Below are positions 1 to 9,371 of a stretch of DNA of 64,000 nucleotides, one piece after another; position 1 is the stretch's first letter, and every line of letters begins with the position of its first letter. Under the pieces are notes generated by a model. That model was given only the letters and a program-made list of their open reading frames with translations. It did no database searches and was not told the origin of the DNA. Position numbers and translations under genes: made by a program. Source of the DNA: Pseudomonas oryzihabitans (GTDB taxonomy: Bacteria > Pseudomonadota > Gammaproteobacteria > Pseudomonadales > Pseudomonadaceae); the NCBI RefSeq assembly GCF_007665395.1, contig NZ_VDND01000013.1:124001-188000 (forward strand), in the 5' to 3' direction.

Positions 1-344
1 TCGACCAGGGCCACGTTGACGGTGAATTCCTCGCTGCCATCGATGAATTCCTTGGTGCCGTCGAGGGGGTCGACCACCCACCAGACGTCCCAGGCGCTGC
101 GCGCCGCGAAGGGGATGTCGCAGGCTTCTTCCGACAGCACCGGCACGTCCGGAGTCAGGCGCGCCAGGCCTTCGGCCAGTACCCGGTGGGCGGCGAGATC
201 GGCGGCGGTCACCGGCGAGTCGTCGCTCTTCTGCCGCACCGCCACGTTCTGCCGCCAGAAGGGCAGGGTGGCCGCGCCGGCCTGGCGCACCAGGTCGATG
301 ACGTTGAGCACCAGGGGCGCGGTGATGGAAACGGGCGCCATCAT
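1..344 (-). CDS. cysQ: 3'(2'),5'-bisphosphate nucleotidase CysQ (3' end cut by window)
   Basis: Only the first ~114 codons are inside the window; the gene runs off the left edge. The protein begins MMAPVSITAPLVLNVIDLV and contains the inositol-monophosphatase-family metal site DPLDGTKEF plus the upstream SEEA segment, the layout of CysQ. CysQ hydrolyses 3'-phosphoadenosine 5'-phosphate, the by-product of sulfate assimilation, to AMP, using Mg2+ in the cytoplasm. The start ATG at 344 overlaps the nudE stop codon (ATGA), so the two are translationally coupled; nudE-cysQ is a common Pseudomonas pair. A second ATG directly follows at 341. Family assignment is secure; length cannot be judged. Confidence 0.93.
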   Translation of the reverse strand, partial: MMAPVSITAPLVLNVIDLVRQAGAATLPFWRQNVAVRQKSDDSPVTAADLAAHRVLAEGLARLTPDVPVLSEEACDIPFAARSAWDVWWVVDPLDGTKEFIDGSEEFTVNVALV

Positions 345-907
345 GCCGGGAACTCTCCGCGTTGGGTGAGCAGGTCGCGCACCAGGTAGAGGGCGGCCAG
401 GGCGCGGCCTTCGGAGAAGCGCGGATCCTGCACCAGTTGCGACAGCTCGCGCAGGTCGACGCTGCTGACCTCGATGGGTTCGGGTTCGTCGCCCGGCAGG
501 CGCTCGGGATAGAGGTCGCGGGCCAGCACCACGTGGATGCGCTGGCTCATGTAGCCGGGGCTGAGCGACAGGGCGGTGAGGTATTCCAGCCGCTGGGCGC
601 CGAAGCCGGCTTCTTCCTTGAGCTCGCGATTGGCGGCGTCGAGGATCTCCTCGCCCGGCTCCACCAGGCCTTTGGGCAGCGACAGCTCATAGTCTTCCAC
701 GCCGCCGCAGTATTCCTCGATGAGCAGGGCGCGGGTGGCATCCTGCAGGGCCACCACCATCACCGCGCCGTGGCCGGTGCCCTTGTTGGCCAGGCGCTCG
801 TAGGTGCGCTCCTCGCCGTTGGCGAAGCGCAACTGCATCTCCTCGACGGTGAACAGACGGCTCTTGGCCACGATCTGTCGGGCGAGGACAGTGGGTTTCT
901 GGCGCAT
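341..907 (-). CDS. nudE: ADP compounds hydrolase NudE (Nudix)
   Basis: 188 aa, close to the ~186 aa of E. coli NudE. The full Nudix box G-x5-E-x7-REL-x-EE-x-G is present (GLVEPGEEILDAANREL followed by KEEAGF). NudE hydrolyses ADP-ribose, Ap3A and NADH type substrates. The start at 907 (MRQKPTVLARQIV) is preceded by a GGAG ribosome site; a much longer open frame upstream runs antisense through yrfG and is not used. It is divergent from yrfG, with 63 bp between them that include the short inverted repeat ATAAC-N6-GTTAT. Translationally coupled to cysQ downstream. Confidence 0.93.
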   Translation of the reverse strand: MRQKPTVLARQIVAKSRLFTVEEMQLRFANGEERTYERLANKGTGHGAVMVVALQDATRALLIEEYCGGVEDYELSLPKGLVEPGEEILDAANRELKEEAGFGAQRLEYLTALSLSPGYMSQRIHVVLARDLYPERLPGDEPEPIEVSSVDLRELSQLVQDPRFSEGRALAALYLVRDLLTQRGEFPA

Positions 908-970
908 GGACGGCTCCTGGGCTGGGCGGACGGGTATGATAACCCGCCTGTTATATGATCCGGAGTCACC

Positions 971-1630
971 ATGACCCCTCTCGACTGGAGCCGTATCGAC
1001 ACCGTGTTGCTGGACATGGACGGCACCTTGCTCGACCTGCACTTCGACAACCATTTCTGGCTGGAGTACCTGCCGCAGCGCTACGCCGAGCGCCACGGCC
1101 AGTCCCTGGCGCTGGCCAAGGCCGAGCTGGAGCCGCTGTTCCTCAGTCACCAGGGCAAGCTGACCTGGTACTGCCTGGACTTCTGGAGCGCCGAGCTGGG
1201 CTTCTCCATGCGCGAGCTCAAGGAGGAGATCGCCCACCTGATCGCCCTGAGACCCGATGCCGACACCTTCCTGGCTGCCCTACAGCGCGCCGGCAAGCGG
1301 GTGGCGCTGATCACCAACGCCCACCGCGATTCGCTGTCGCTGAAGCTGGAGCGCATCGAACTGGCGCCCTATTTCGATCGGCTGATCAGTTCCCACGATT
1401 ACGGCTTCCCCAAGGAAGAACAGCAATTCTGGCACGCCCTGCAGGCCGACTTCGCCTTCGATCCGCCGCGCACCCTGTTCATCGACGACAACCTGCCGAT
1501 CCTGCGCAGCGCCCGCGACTACGGCGTCGCCCACCTGCTGGCGATCCATGAGCCGGACAGCCGCCGCGGGCCCAAGGACAGCGAGGAGTTCGAGGCGGTA
1601 AGAAACTATCGGGAAATACTGCCCGTTTGA
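971..1630 (+). CDS. yrfG: GMP/IMP nucleotidase YrfG (HAD family)
   Basis: 219 aa HAD-superfamily phosphatase. Motif I is LLDMDGTLLDLHFDN near residue 14, motif II is LITNAH near 115, and motif IV is LFIDDN near 175, with FPKEEQ supplying the conserved lysine. Length and the 'DLHFDNHFW' N-terminus fit YrfG, which dephosphorylates GMP and IMP. GGAG lies five bases before the ATG. In Pseudomonas this gene is a standing neighbour of nudE/cysQ, which supports the name. Cytoplasmic; no signal peptide. Confidence 0.9.
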   Translation: MTPLDWSRIDTVLLDMDGTLLDLHFDNHFWLEYLPQRYAERHGQSLALAKAELEPLFLSHQGKLTWYCLDFWSAELGFSMRELKEEIAHLIALRPDADTFLAALQRAGKRVALITNAHRDSLSLKLERIELAPYFDRLISSHDYGFPKEEQQFWHALQADFAFDPPRTLFIDDNLPILRSARDYGVAHLLAIHEPDSRRGPKDSEEFEAVRNYREILPV

Positions 1631-1637
1631 AGAAAGA

Positions 1638-1670
1638 CCCTCACCCCAGCCCTCTCCCAGGGGGAGAGGG
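1638..1670. repeat. CCCTCACCCC-type palindromic repeat
   Basis: Copy of a dispersed element that begins CCCTCACCCC and ends in the palindrome CCCTCTCCC-A-GGGGGAGAGGG. Other copies are at 29604, 46820, 46940 and 47060. It sits in the 69-bp gap between yrfG and the LysR gene and could form a strong hairpin in the transcript. Confidence 0.8.
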
Positions 1671-1699
1671 GGTAAAGCAGGCGAGAACGGAGTAAACCG

Positions 1700-2593
1700 G
1701 TGGACATCAAGCAGCTGCGCTTTCTCATCGCGCTGGACGAGACGCGCCACTTCGGCCAGGCGGCGGCGCGCTGCCACGTCACCCAGCCGACCCTGTCCAT
1801 GCGCCTGCGTGGCCTGGAGGACGAACTGGGCGTGGAGCTGGTGCGGCGCGGCCAGCGTTTCGAGGGCTTCACCGAGGCCGGTCAGCGCATCCTCGCCTGG
1901 GCCCGCACCCTGATGGCCGCCCACGACGGCCTCTATGCCGAAGCCCAGGCCTTCCAGGGACAGCTGGTGGGCACCCTGCGGGTCGGCCTGGTACCCCTGG
2001 CCAGCTTCGATCCCATGCCGCTGCTCCAGCACCTGCGCCAGCTGCACCCCAAGCTGCATTTCCAGCTGCAGGTGCTGAGCACCGAGCGCATCCTCGAGGC
2101 GGTGGCGAGCAATCGCCTGGAGCTGGGCATCTCCTACCTGGAGCACCTGGACCCGGCACGTTTCGACAGTCTCACCCTCACCGAAACCCGCATGGGGCTG
2201 CTCTATGACGAGCGCCATTTCGCCTTCGACCAGGCGGCGCTGGATTGGCAGGCGGTAGCCGGGCTGCCGCTGGGCCTGCTCACCGGCGCCATGCATTTCC
2301 GCCAGTCGGTGGATCATGGCTTTCGCAGTCTCGGGCTGACGCCGCAGCCGGTCCTGGAGACCGATGCCGTCTACCTGCTGCTGCAGGCGGTGAATGCCGG
2401 GCTGTGCTGCGCCGTGGTGCCCCTGGCTGGCGGCTTCGACCGCCTGACGCCCCATGCCCGGCTGATTCCCATCGACACCGCCCGCACCCTGACCCCCCTG
2501 GGCCTGCTCATTCGTCGGACCGAACCCCGACTGGCGGTCGCCGACGCCTGCTTCCAGGCGATCAAGGCGCTCTATGCCGAGAGTGATAGATAG
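1700..2593 (+). CDS. LysR-family transcriptional regulator
   Basis: 297 aa. N-terminal winged HTH (residues 1-60, MDIKQLRFLIALDETRHFGQ, then AARCHVTQPTLSMRLRGLEDELG) followed by a periplasmic-binding-protein-like effector domain (about 90-295). The start is GTG at 1700 with GGAG nine bases upstream. It is transcribed toward fdhD and the FdhF-like oxidoreductase, 94 bp downstream, so it may control them, but this is inference. No ligand can be assigned from sequence. Typical family length, no oddities. Confidence 0.85.
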   Translation: MDIKQLRFLIALDETRHFGQAAARCHVTQPTLSMRLRGLEDELGVELVRRGQRFEGFTEAGQRILAWARTLMAAHDGLYAEAQAFQGQLVGTLRVGLVPLASFDPMPLLQHLRQLHPKLHFQLQVLSTERILEAVASNRLELGISYLEHLDPARFDSLTLTETRMGLLYDERHFAFDQAALDWQAVAGLPLGLLTGAMHFRQSVDHGFRSLGLTPQPVLETDAVYLLLQAVNAGLCCAVVPLAGGFDRLTPHARLIPIDTARTLTPLGLLIRRTEPRLAVADACFQAIKALYAESDR

Positions 2594-2650
2594 GGCTTAT
2601 CAAGGCATTGGGCATAGCGATTAGACGCCCCGGGGTCTGCTGGTTAATCT

Positions 2651-2664
2651 TTGATCTGTGTCAA
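2651..2664. promoter_or_regulatory. Possible Anr/FNR box upstream of fdhD
   Basis: TTGATCTGTGTCAA, nine of ten half-site bases of the Anr/FNR consensus TTGAT-N4-ATCAA; the flanks extend it to TTTGA-N6-TCAAA. It sits only 24 bp before the ATG chosen for fdhD, which is close for an activating site. Either the transcript starts elsewhere or the match is chance or repression. Confidence 0.4.
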
Positions 2665-2687
2665 ACCGCCGCAGGTCGTTTTCCGTC

Positions 2688-3503
<816 letters not shown>

Positions 3504-3519
3504 TCCCACGGGAAGCGCC

Positions 3520-5844
3520 ATGAACAAACCTCAGCAGTCCTTCAAACCCTATCAAGGCCCCGCCGCCGGCTGGGGCGCCCTGAAGAGCGTGGTGCACTTC
3601 TGGCTCGACAGCGGCAACGCCTTCAAGAATCTGCGTACGCTGCTCAAGACCAACCAGGACCATGGCTTCGACTGCCCGGGCTGCGCCTGGGGCGAGGCTC
3701 CGGAAAACGGCCTCGTGAAGTTCTGCGAGAACGGCGCCAAGGCGGTCAACTGGGAAGCCACCAAGCGCCGTGTCGACGCCAGCTTCTTCGCCCGCCACAG
3801 CGTGACCTCGCTGCTAGAGCAGAGCGACTACTGGCTCGAATACCAGGGCCGGCTGACCGAGCCGCTGCGCTACGACGCGGCCACCGATCGCTATGTGCCC
3901 ATCGCCTGGGATGCCGCCTTCGCGCTGATCGCCAAGGAGCTCAAGGCCCTGGCCAGCCCGGACGAGGCGGAGTTCTACACCTCCGGCCGCGCCAGCAACG
4001 AGGCGGCCTTCCTCTATCAGCTGTTCGTGCGCGCCTATGGCACCAACAACTTCCCCGACTGCTCGAACATGTGCCACGAGGCCAGTGGCGTGGGCCTGGG
4101 CCGCAGCATCGGCGTCGGCAAGGGCACCGTGACCTATCACGACCTGGACGAGGCGGATGCCATCTTCGTCATCGGCCAGAACCCTGGCACCAACCACCCG
4201 CGCATGATCGAGACCCTGCGCAACGCGGTGAAGCGCGGAGCCCAGGTGGTCTGCTTCAACCCGCTCAAGGAGCGGGGCCTGGAGCGCTTCCAGCATCCGC
4301 AGAGTCCGCTGGAGATGCTCACCAACGACTCGCGGCCGACCAACACCGCCTACTTCCGTCCGGCCCTGGGCGGCGACATGGCGGCCCTGCGCGGCATCGC
4401 CAAGTACCTGCTGCAATGGGAGCGCGAGGCGGCTGCCAAGGGCGCCAAGCGGGTCTTCGACCACGACTTCATCGCCGCCCACACCCTGGGCATGGATGAC
4501 TACCTGGCCCAGGTCGACGCCACCTCCTGGGAGCTGATCGAGCGCCAGTCGGGATTGTCGCTGCACGAGATCGAGCAGGCCGCGCGCATGTACGCCCGCG
4601 CCGAGAAGGTCATCATCTGCTGGGCCATGGGCGTCACCCAGCACCGCCACTCGGTGGCTACGGTGCAGGAAATCGCCAACCTGCAGCTGCTCTGCGGCCA
4701 CATCGGCCGGCCTGGCGCCGGTCTCTGCCCGGTGCGCGGCCACAGCAACGTGCAGGGTGACCGCACCATGGGCATCGACGAGAAGGCCCCGGCCTGGCTC
4801 AGCGACGCCCTGGCCAAGCGCTTCGCCTTCGAACCGCCGCGCAACCGCGGCCACAACACCGTGGAGGCCATCGCCGCCATGGAGCAGGGCCAGGCCAAGG
4901 TGTTCATCGGGCTGGGCGGCAACTTCGCCCAGGCCACCCCGGACACCCCGCGCACCCACAAGGCGCTGCGCAAGTGCCGCCTGACCGTGCACATCGCCAC
5001 CAAGCTCAACCGCAGCCACCTGGTGACCGGCCAGCAGGCGTTGATCCTGCCCTGCCTGGGGCGCACCGAGATGGACGTGCAGAAGGCTGGCAAGCAGGCC
5101 ATCACCGTGGAAGACAGCTTCAGCATGGTGCACGCCTCGGCCGGCATCCTGAAGCCGCTGTCGACGCAGATGAAGTCCGAGCCGGCCATCGTCGCCGGCC
5201 TGGCCAAGGCCACCCTGGGCAACCACCCGGTGGACTGGGACTGGCTGATCGAGGACTACGACCGCATCCGCGACCTGATCGCCGACGTCATCCCCGGCTT
5301 CCAGGACTTCAATGCCCGGCTGCAGGCCCCCGGCGGCTTCTACCTGGGCAACAAGGCCGGGCGCCGGGAGTGGAACACCGCCACCGGCAAGGCCAACTTC
5401 GCCGCCAATGCGCTGCTGCACGACCTGCTGCCGGACGCGGTCCGGCGCCAGGGCATCAAGCCGGACCTGATCCTGCAGACCATGAGGTCCCACGACCAGT
5501 ACAACACCACCATCTACAGCCTGGACGACCGCTATCGCGGCGTGAAGGGCCAGCGCGACGTGGTCTTCGTCAACCAGGCCGATCTCGATCGCCTGGGCGT
5601 GGCCGCCGGCGAGAAGGTCGACCTGGTCGCCCTCTGGGACGACGGCCTCGAGCGGCGGGTCCGTGGCTTCACCGCGCTGCCGTTCGACATCCCGGTCGGC
5701 CAGGCCGCCGGCTACTACCCGGAGACCAACCCGCTGGTGCCCCTGGAGAGCTACGGCGAGGGCAGCTTCACGCCCACCTCCAAGTTCGTCGCCATCAAGG
5801 TCGAGAAGGCCAGCGCCGGCAACCGCATCGCCTCGGTCGCCTGA
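3520..5844 (+). CDS. FdhF-like (YdeP-type) molybdopterin oxidoreductase
   Basis: 774 aa, cytoplasmic, no Tat signal. The N-terminal Fe-S region has C52, C55 and C69 (DCPGCAWGE ... KFCENG). The molybdenum ligand position is C185 followed by H186 (SNMCHEASG), where E. coli FdhH has selenocysteine-histidine. GQNPGTNHPR, HRHSVATVQE and PVRGHSNVQGDR are typical of the formate-dehydrogenase-alpha-like YdeP group. The substrate is unproven; formate or another oxyanion/aldehyde is possible. The start follows GGGAAG and the fdhD stop closely. A bidirectional terminator follows. A diverged paralogue lies at 15504-17852. Confidence 0.9.
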   Translation: MNKPQQSFKPYQGPAAGWGALKSVVHFWLDSGNAFKNLRTLLKTNQDHGFDCPGCAWGEAPENGLVKFCENGAKAVNWEATKRRVDASFFARHSVTSLLEQSDYWLEYQGRLTEPLRYDAATDRYVPIAWDAAFALIAKELKALASPDEAEFYTSGRASNEAAFLYQLFVRAYGTNNFPDCSNMCHEASGVGLGRSIGVGKGTVTYHDLDEADAIFVIGQNPGTNHPRMIETLRNAVKRGAQVVCFNPLKERGLERFQHPQSPLEMLTNDSRPTNTAYFRPALGGDMAALRGIAKYLLQWEREAAAKGAKRVFDHDFIAAHTLGMDDYLAQVDATSWELIERQSGLSLHEIEQAARMYARAEKVIICWAMGVTQHRHSVATVQEIANLQLLCGHIGRPGAGLCPVRGHSNVQGDRTMGIDEKAPAWLSDALAKRFAFEPPRNRGHNTVEAIAAMEQGQAKVFIGLGGNFAQATPDTPRTHKALRKCRLTVHIATKLNRSHLVTGQQALILPCLGRTEMDVQKAGKQAITVEDSFSMVHASAGILKPLSTQMKSEPAIVAGLAKATLGNHPVDWDWLIEDYDRIRDLIADVIPGFQDFNARLQAPGGFYLGNKAGRREWNTATGKANFAANALLHDLLPDAVRRQGIKPDLILQTMRSHDQYNTTIYSLDDRYRGVKGQRDVVFVNQADLDRLGVAAGEKVDLVALWDDGLERRVRGFTALPFDIPVGQAAGYYPETNPLVPLESYGEGSFTPTSKFVAIKVEKASAGNRIASVA

Positions 5845-5860
5845 GGTCCCCGCGAAAACG

Positions 5861-5888
5861 AAAAAAGCCGTCGCAAGACGGCTTTTTT
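5861..5888. terminator. Bidirectional rho-independent terminator
   Basis: GCCGTC-GCAA-GACGGC stem flanked by six A on the left and six T on the right. It serves the FdhF-like gene on plus and the PstS-like gene on minus, whose stop is at 5905. Confidence 0.9.
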
Positions 5889-5904
5889 CATGGCGCTGCG
5901 CCGA

Positions 5905-6306
5905 TCACTGCAGGGTGAAGAGCACCTTCACCTTGTCGGTCACCGCGGCCTTGTCCACGTAGCCGATGGCATCGGCTTCGCCGGCCACCTGGGCGACCAC
6001 GGCGGCGTCGCCGGCCAGGCTGGGCAGCGGCTGGCCCTTGCCGGTGAACACCAGGCCGGACCAGTAGGACTTCAGCTGGGCCTCGTTCTTGTTGGCGACC
6101 TTGGCATAGAAGGTTTCCTTGGTCGCCGACCAGTCCTTCTGGTCGACGCCCTTGAGGGACTTGTCCTTGCCCAGGAAGATGTTGGCGACCTCGTCCTGGC
6201 TGGGCGTCTTGGCCGCGCCCGGATTGACGATCACGGCGACTTCGGCGTGAACCAGGCTGGTGGCGAGCAGCAGGGCGGCGCCGGTGAGCAGGCGGAAAGA
6301 ACTCAT
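5905..6306 (-). CDS. Small PstS-like periplasmic phosphate-binding-type protein
   Basis: 133 aa with a clear signal peptide (MSSFRLLTGAALLLATSLVHA, cleavage before EVAVIV). The mature ~112 aa resembles one lobe of the PBP-like/PstS family (VIVNPGAA, EVANIFLGKDKSL, AVAQVAGEADAIGYV type elements). It is much shorter than true PstS (~320 aa), and no ABC permease or ATPase is nearby. The start is 11 bp after the porin stop, so the genes form an operon with the porin and probably the chemoreceptor upstream. Ligand unknown; phosphate is suggested only by family. Confidence 0.8.
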   Translation of the reverse strand: MSSFRLLTGAALLLATSLVHAEVAVIVNPGAAKTPSQDEVANIFLGKDKSLKGVDQKDWSATKETFYAKVANKNEAQLKSYWSGLVFTGKGQPLPSLAGDAAVVAQVAGEADAIGYVDKAAVTDKVKVLFTLQ

Positions 6307-6317
6307 GGGCGGATTCC

Positions 6318-7439
6318 TTAGAAGATGAAGTCGAGGCCGATGCTGACGATGTCGCCGTCGAAGTTGCGTGCCGGCGCGCCGAAGCGGCCGCCGGTGCGGT
6401 CGTAGATGGCGTTGGCGATGCTCTCGTTGTCGGTCTTGACGAAGGTGCCGCTGTAGCCGCCGGTGGTGTCGACGCGCTTGTATTCGCTCTTGAGCACCAG
6501 GCTGGGGGTGATGTTGTAGTTCAGGCCGTAGGTCCAGGAGCTCTGGCGGCCGGCGCGCTCCTCGTCCAGCTGGGCGTAGGTCACGTGGGCCAGGAAGTCG
6601 CCGAAGCGGCGGCCAGCCATCAGGTAGAAGGCGTTGCTGCTGCCCTGGTTGTCGCCCTCGATGACGCGGCGGGTCCATTCGTTGCTGGTCAGCCAGGTGC
6701 CGTTGTCGTACTGGTAGCCAAGGGAGGTGAACTTGCCCTTCTGGTCATCCAGGGTCAGCAGCGGATAGTGCAGGTCGATGCTGGACTCGGTGTAGGCCAG
6801 GCGCACGGTGCCGTAGTCGTTGGTCGCCAGGCTGACGTTGGCGGCGGCGATGCGCTTGTAGTCGATGTCGTAGAGGTTGTCGTTGACGAAGTAGTTGCGA
6901 TTGACCGCCTGGCCGCCGCTCACCTGGAAGTTCAGGGTACCGAGGCTGGTCGGCAGGCTCCAGAGGGCGTCGGCGCCTTCGTAGTTGGAGACCTGGACCT
7001 GGCTGTAGACCTCGTCGGGCAGCCGCAGCCAGGGGTAGGTGAGGCCCACGTCCAGGGTCTCGGAATACATGAACACCGGGGTACGCAGGCGGCCGGCGCG
7101 GAAGGTCAGGTTGTCGGTGGCGTGGAAGGCGAGGTACGCCCATTCCAGGTTGGCCTTCCAGCTGTCCTGCTCGGGCTTGGCGGTGACCTGGAGGGTGGCG
7201 TCCAGCTTGTCGGTGAGGCCGTACTGGAATTGTCCGCCCAGCTTGCTCAGCTGGTCGCCGCGCCAGCGGTCGTTGGTCTGGCCCTGGATGCCGAAGCTGC
7301 GGCCATCGTCCTCGCCACCCAGGTGGGTGATGCCGGCGGTGCCGAAGCCGTTGAAGCGGTAGTCACCCTGGTCGAGGGCGAGCGCGGATCCCGCGCAGCT
7401 GAGGGCTGCGCCGAAGGCGAGCAGACGTGCAAAAGCCAT
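6318..7439 (-). CDS. Outer-membrane porin-like beta-barrel protein
   Basis: 373 aa. Signal peptide MAFARLLAFGAALSCAGSALA, then alternating amphipathic strands with aromatic girdles and a C-terminal phenylalanine (SIGLDFIF) that fits BAM recognition. It looks like the porin commonly paired with a small PstS-like protein in Pseudomonas; it is not OprD or OprF. Probably forms a diffusion channel. It lies 50 bp downstream of the chemoreceptor and 11 bp upstream of the binding protein, all on the minus strand. Substrate unknown. Confidence 0.82.
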   Translation of the reverse strand: MAFARLLAFGAALSCAGSALALDQGDYRFNGFGTAGITHLGGEDDGRSFGIQGQTNDRWRGDQLSKLGGQFQYGLTDKLDATLQVTAKPEQDSWKANLEWAYLAFHATDNLTFRAGRLRTPVFMYSETLDVGLTYPWLRLPDEVYSQVQVSNYEGADALWSLPTSLGTLNFQVSGGQAVNRNYFVNDNLYDIDYKRIAAANVSLATNDYGTVRLAYTESSIDLHYPLLTLDDQKGKFTSLGYQYDNGTWLTSNEWTRRVIEGDNQGSSNAFYLMAGRRFGDFLAHVTYAQLDEERAGRQSSWTYGLNYNITPSLVLKSEYKRVDTTGGYSGTFVKTDNESIANAIYDRTGGRFGAPARNFDGDIVSIGLDFIF

Positions 7440-7489
7440 GGAAGTGCTCCTGGGGTTTCTAGGTATGGGGAGAGTCGGTAAGGGGATGG

Positions 7490-9112
7490 CTAGATGCGGA
7501 AGCGCGAGGTCGCCTGCCGGAGATCGGTGTCGACCACCACCAGCTGCTCGCCCATGCGGGCGGTGGCGGTGGTGCTGTCCGCACTGGACTGGGTATCGCT
7601 CTGCAGGCGATGGGTATCGCTGCTGATCGAATCGGAGAGGCTCAGTTGCTCGCGGGTGAGCAGGGCGATCTGGGCGTTGTAGTCGTTGATGCGCGCCACG
7701 GCCTGGGCGATGCCTTCGAGCATCTCGGTGGCGGCGTTGGAACTGCTGGCGCTGGCCTGGGCCTTGGTGTTGTTGCCCTGCATCGCCAGCAGTACGCGCT
7801 GGGCATTGCCCTGCAGGCGTTCGATGATCTCCTGGATCTCGGCGGTGGAGCGCGCGGTCTTCTGCGCCAGGTTGCGTACCTCGTCGGCGACCACGGCGAA
7901 GCCGCGACCCTGCTCGCCGGCACGCGCGGCCTCGATGGCGGCATTGAGCGCCAGCAGGTTGGTCTGCTCGGCGATGGACTTGATCACGTCCAGCACCAGG
8001 CCGACCTGGCGGGTTTCCTGCTCCAGCTGCTGCATCGACTCCGCCGATTGCCGCACGCTGTCGTCCAGTTCGCCCATGTTGCGCGACAACTGGCCGATGC
8101 TGGTGCGGGCGGCGGCGGACTGCTCGGCCGCCGCCGCGGCCTGGTCGGCGGCTTCGCGCGAGCGCGTGGCCACCTCGTGCAGATTGCCGTTCATGGTCTG
8201 GATGTCACGGCCGATGGAATCGGTATGGCCGTGCTGGGAGCGCGCGTTGTTTTCCACCGTCTGGGTCAGCCGATAGAGTTCGGCGGACACCTGGCCCAGC
8301 GGGTGGGCGGCGTCGATGATGGATTTGATGGTGTCCTGCAGGCGGTCGAGGAAGGCGTTGAACAGGGCGGTCATCTGGCCGATCTCGTCCCGCGAGCCGA
8401 CCTGCAGGCGGCGGGTCAGGTCGCCGTCGCCCTGGGCGATGGCGCGCAGCGAGGCGATCACCTCGCGCACGCTGCCCAGCACGCTGCGGATGGTCAGGAC
8501 GGCGGCCGCGGCGAGGAGCACCACCAGCAGCAGGCTCAGCCAGATGCCGACCCGCGTGGTGTTGGCGTTCTCGTCGCGGGCCTGGGCCAGGGTGTGCTGG
8601 AAATCGGTATAGGCATGGCTGCGCAGGGTGGTGCCCAGGGCCTGGGCGGCCGCGAGGTCCGAGGCCATGCGGTCGAGGCTGGGGCGCAGGGAGTCGAAGG
8701 AGCCGCTGCCCTTGATCAGTTGCTCCGAGGCGCTCAGGGCATTATCCCCGTAGCGATGGATGCCTTCGCGCCAGCGCGTGATCTCTTCACCGCGCGCCGG
8801 GCTCTGCCGGGTGAGGTCGGCCATTTCCTGGAGGCGGCTGTCGATCTCGCCGACGACCTTGCGCGCCTCGCCCAGGGTTTCCAGTTCGCTGGCGGTCACC
8901 GCGCTGTTGAACAGGCCGGGCAGCCGGGAAAACTGGAAGAGCACGGCATCGGCCTTTTCCAGCAGCGGATAGCTGTGGTTTTCCAGTTGGTCGAGGCGCT
9001 GGTCGTTACCGGCCAGTTGGGCGGAGGTGTAGGCGACATAGAGCAGCAGGCCCAGCAGGGCGGCCGCTGGCAGCAGCGACAGCTTGAGCGTGAGCGACAG
9101 GTTGCGGAACAT
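7490..9112 (-). CDS. Methyl-accepting chemotaxis protein
   Basis: 540 aa transmembrane chemoreceptor. TM1 is about residues 10-31, a ~155-residue periplasmic helical ligand domain follows (four-helix-bundle size), TM2 is about 187-209, then HAMP to ~262 and a long cytoplasmic coiled coil. The CheA/CheW-binding hairpin tip IAEQTNLLALNAAIEAARAG, then GRGFAVVADEVRNLA, is intact. It signals to the flagellar chemotaxis pathway. Its position ahead of the porin and PstS-like genes suggests that it senses the solute they handle. 259 bp upstream hold no gene or obvious promoter that I can name. Confidence 0.92.
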   Translation of the reverse strand: MFRNLSLTLKLSLLPAAALLGLLLYVAYTSAQLAGNDQRLDQLENHSYPLLEKADAVLFQFSRLPGLFNSAVTASELETLGEARKVVGEIDSRLQEMADLTRQSPARGEEITRWREGIHRYGDNALSASEQLIKGSGSFDSLRPSLDRMASDLAAAQALGTTLRSHAYTDFQHTLAQARDENANTTRVGIWLSLLLVVLLAAAAVLTIRSVLGSVREVIASLRAIAQGDGDLTRRLQVGSRDEIGQMTALFNAFLDRLQDTIKSIIDAAHPLGQVSAELYRLTQTVENNARSQHGHTDSIGRDIQTMNGNLHEVATRSREAADQAAAAAEQSAAARTSIGQLSRNMGELDDSVRQSAESMQQLEQETRQVGLVLDVIKSIAEQTNLLALNAAIEAARAGEQGRGFAVVADEVRNLAQKTARSTAEIQEIIERLQGNAQRVLLAMQGNNTKAQASASSSNAATEMLEGIAQAVARINDYNAQIALLTREQLSLSDSISSDTHRLQSDTQSSADSTTATARMGEQLVVVDTDLRQATSRFRI

Positions 9113-9371
9113 CTACACCTCGGGTGGCACGGGCAGTGGCAAGCGTCGAGGTGCGGGGCCGTCTTCTGGAGTGAAGGCTCGCCGGTGGTCAGAGCCTGAC
9201 CAGTCACCACGTCCTGTTGGCCTCGCCGGTAGCTGAAGCGAAGCCGTTACCGTTTCGACGGCCTTGATGAAAACTTGAATGGAATAACCGTTATTGCGAT
9301 TAACGCCGATGGACGTTGCGAAAGCGGGCCTGGGCGGTCATTTTTAATGATTTGGACTGACTAGTCGTGCC

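Noticed and set aside
3814..5493. A 559-codon minus-strand open frame opposite the FdhF-like gene
   Set aside because: Same kind of antisense artefact; no recognisable motif.
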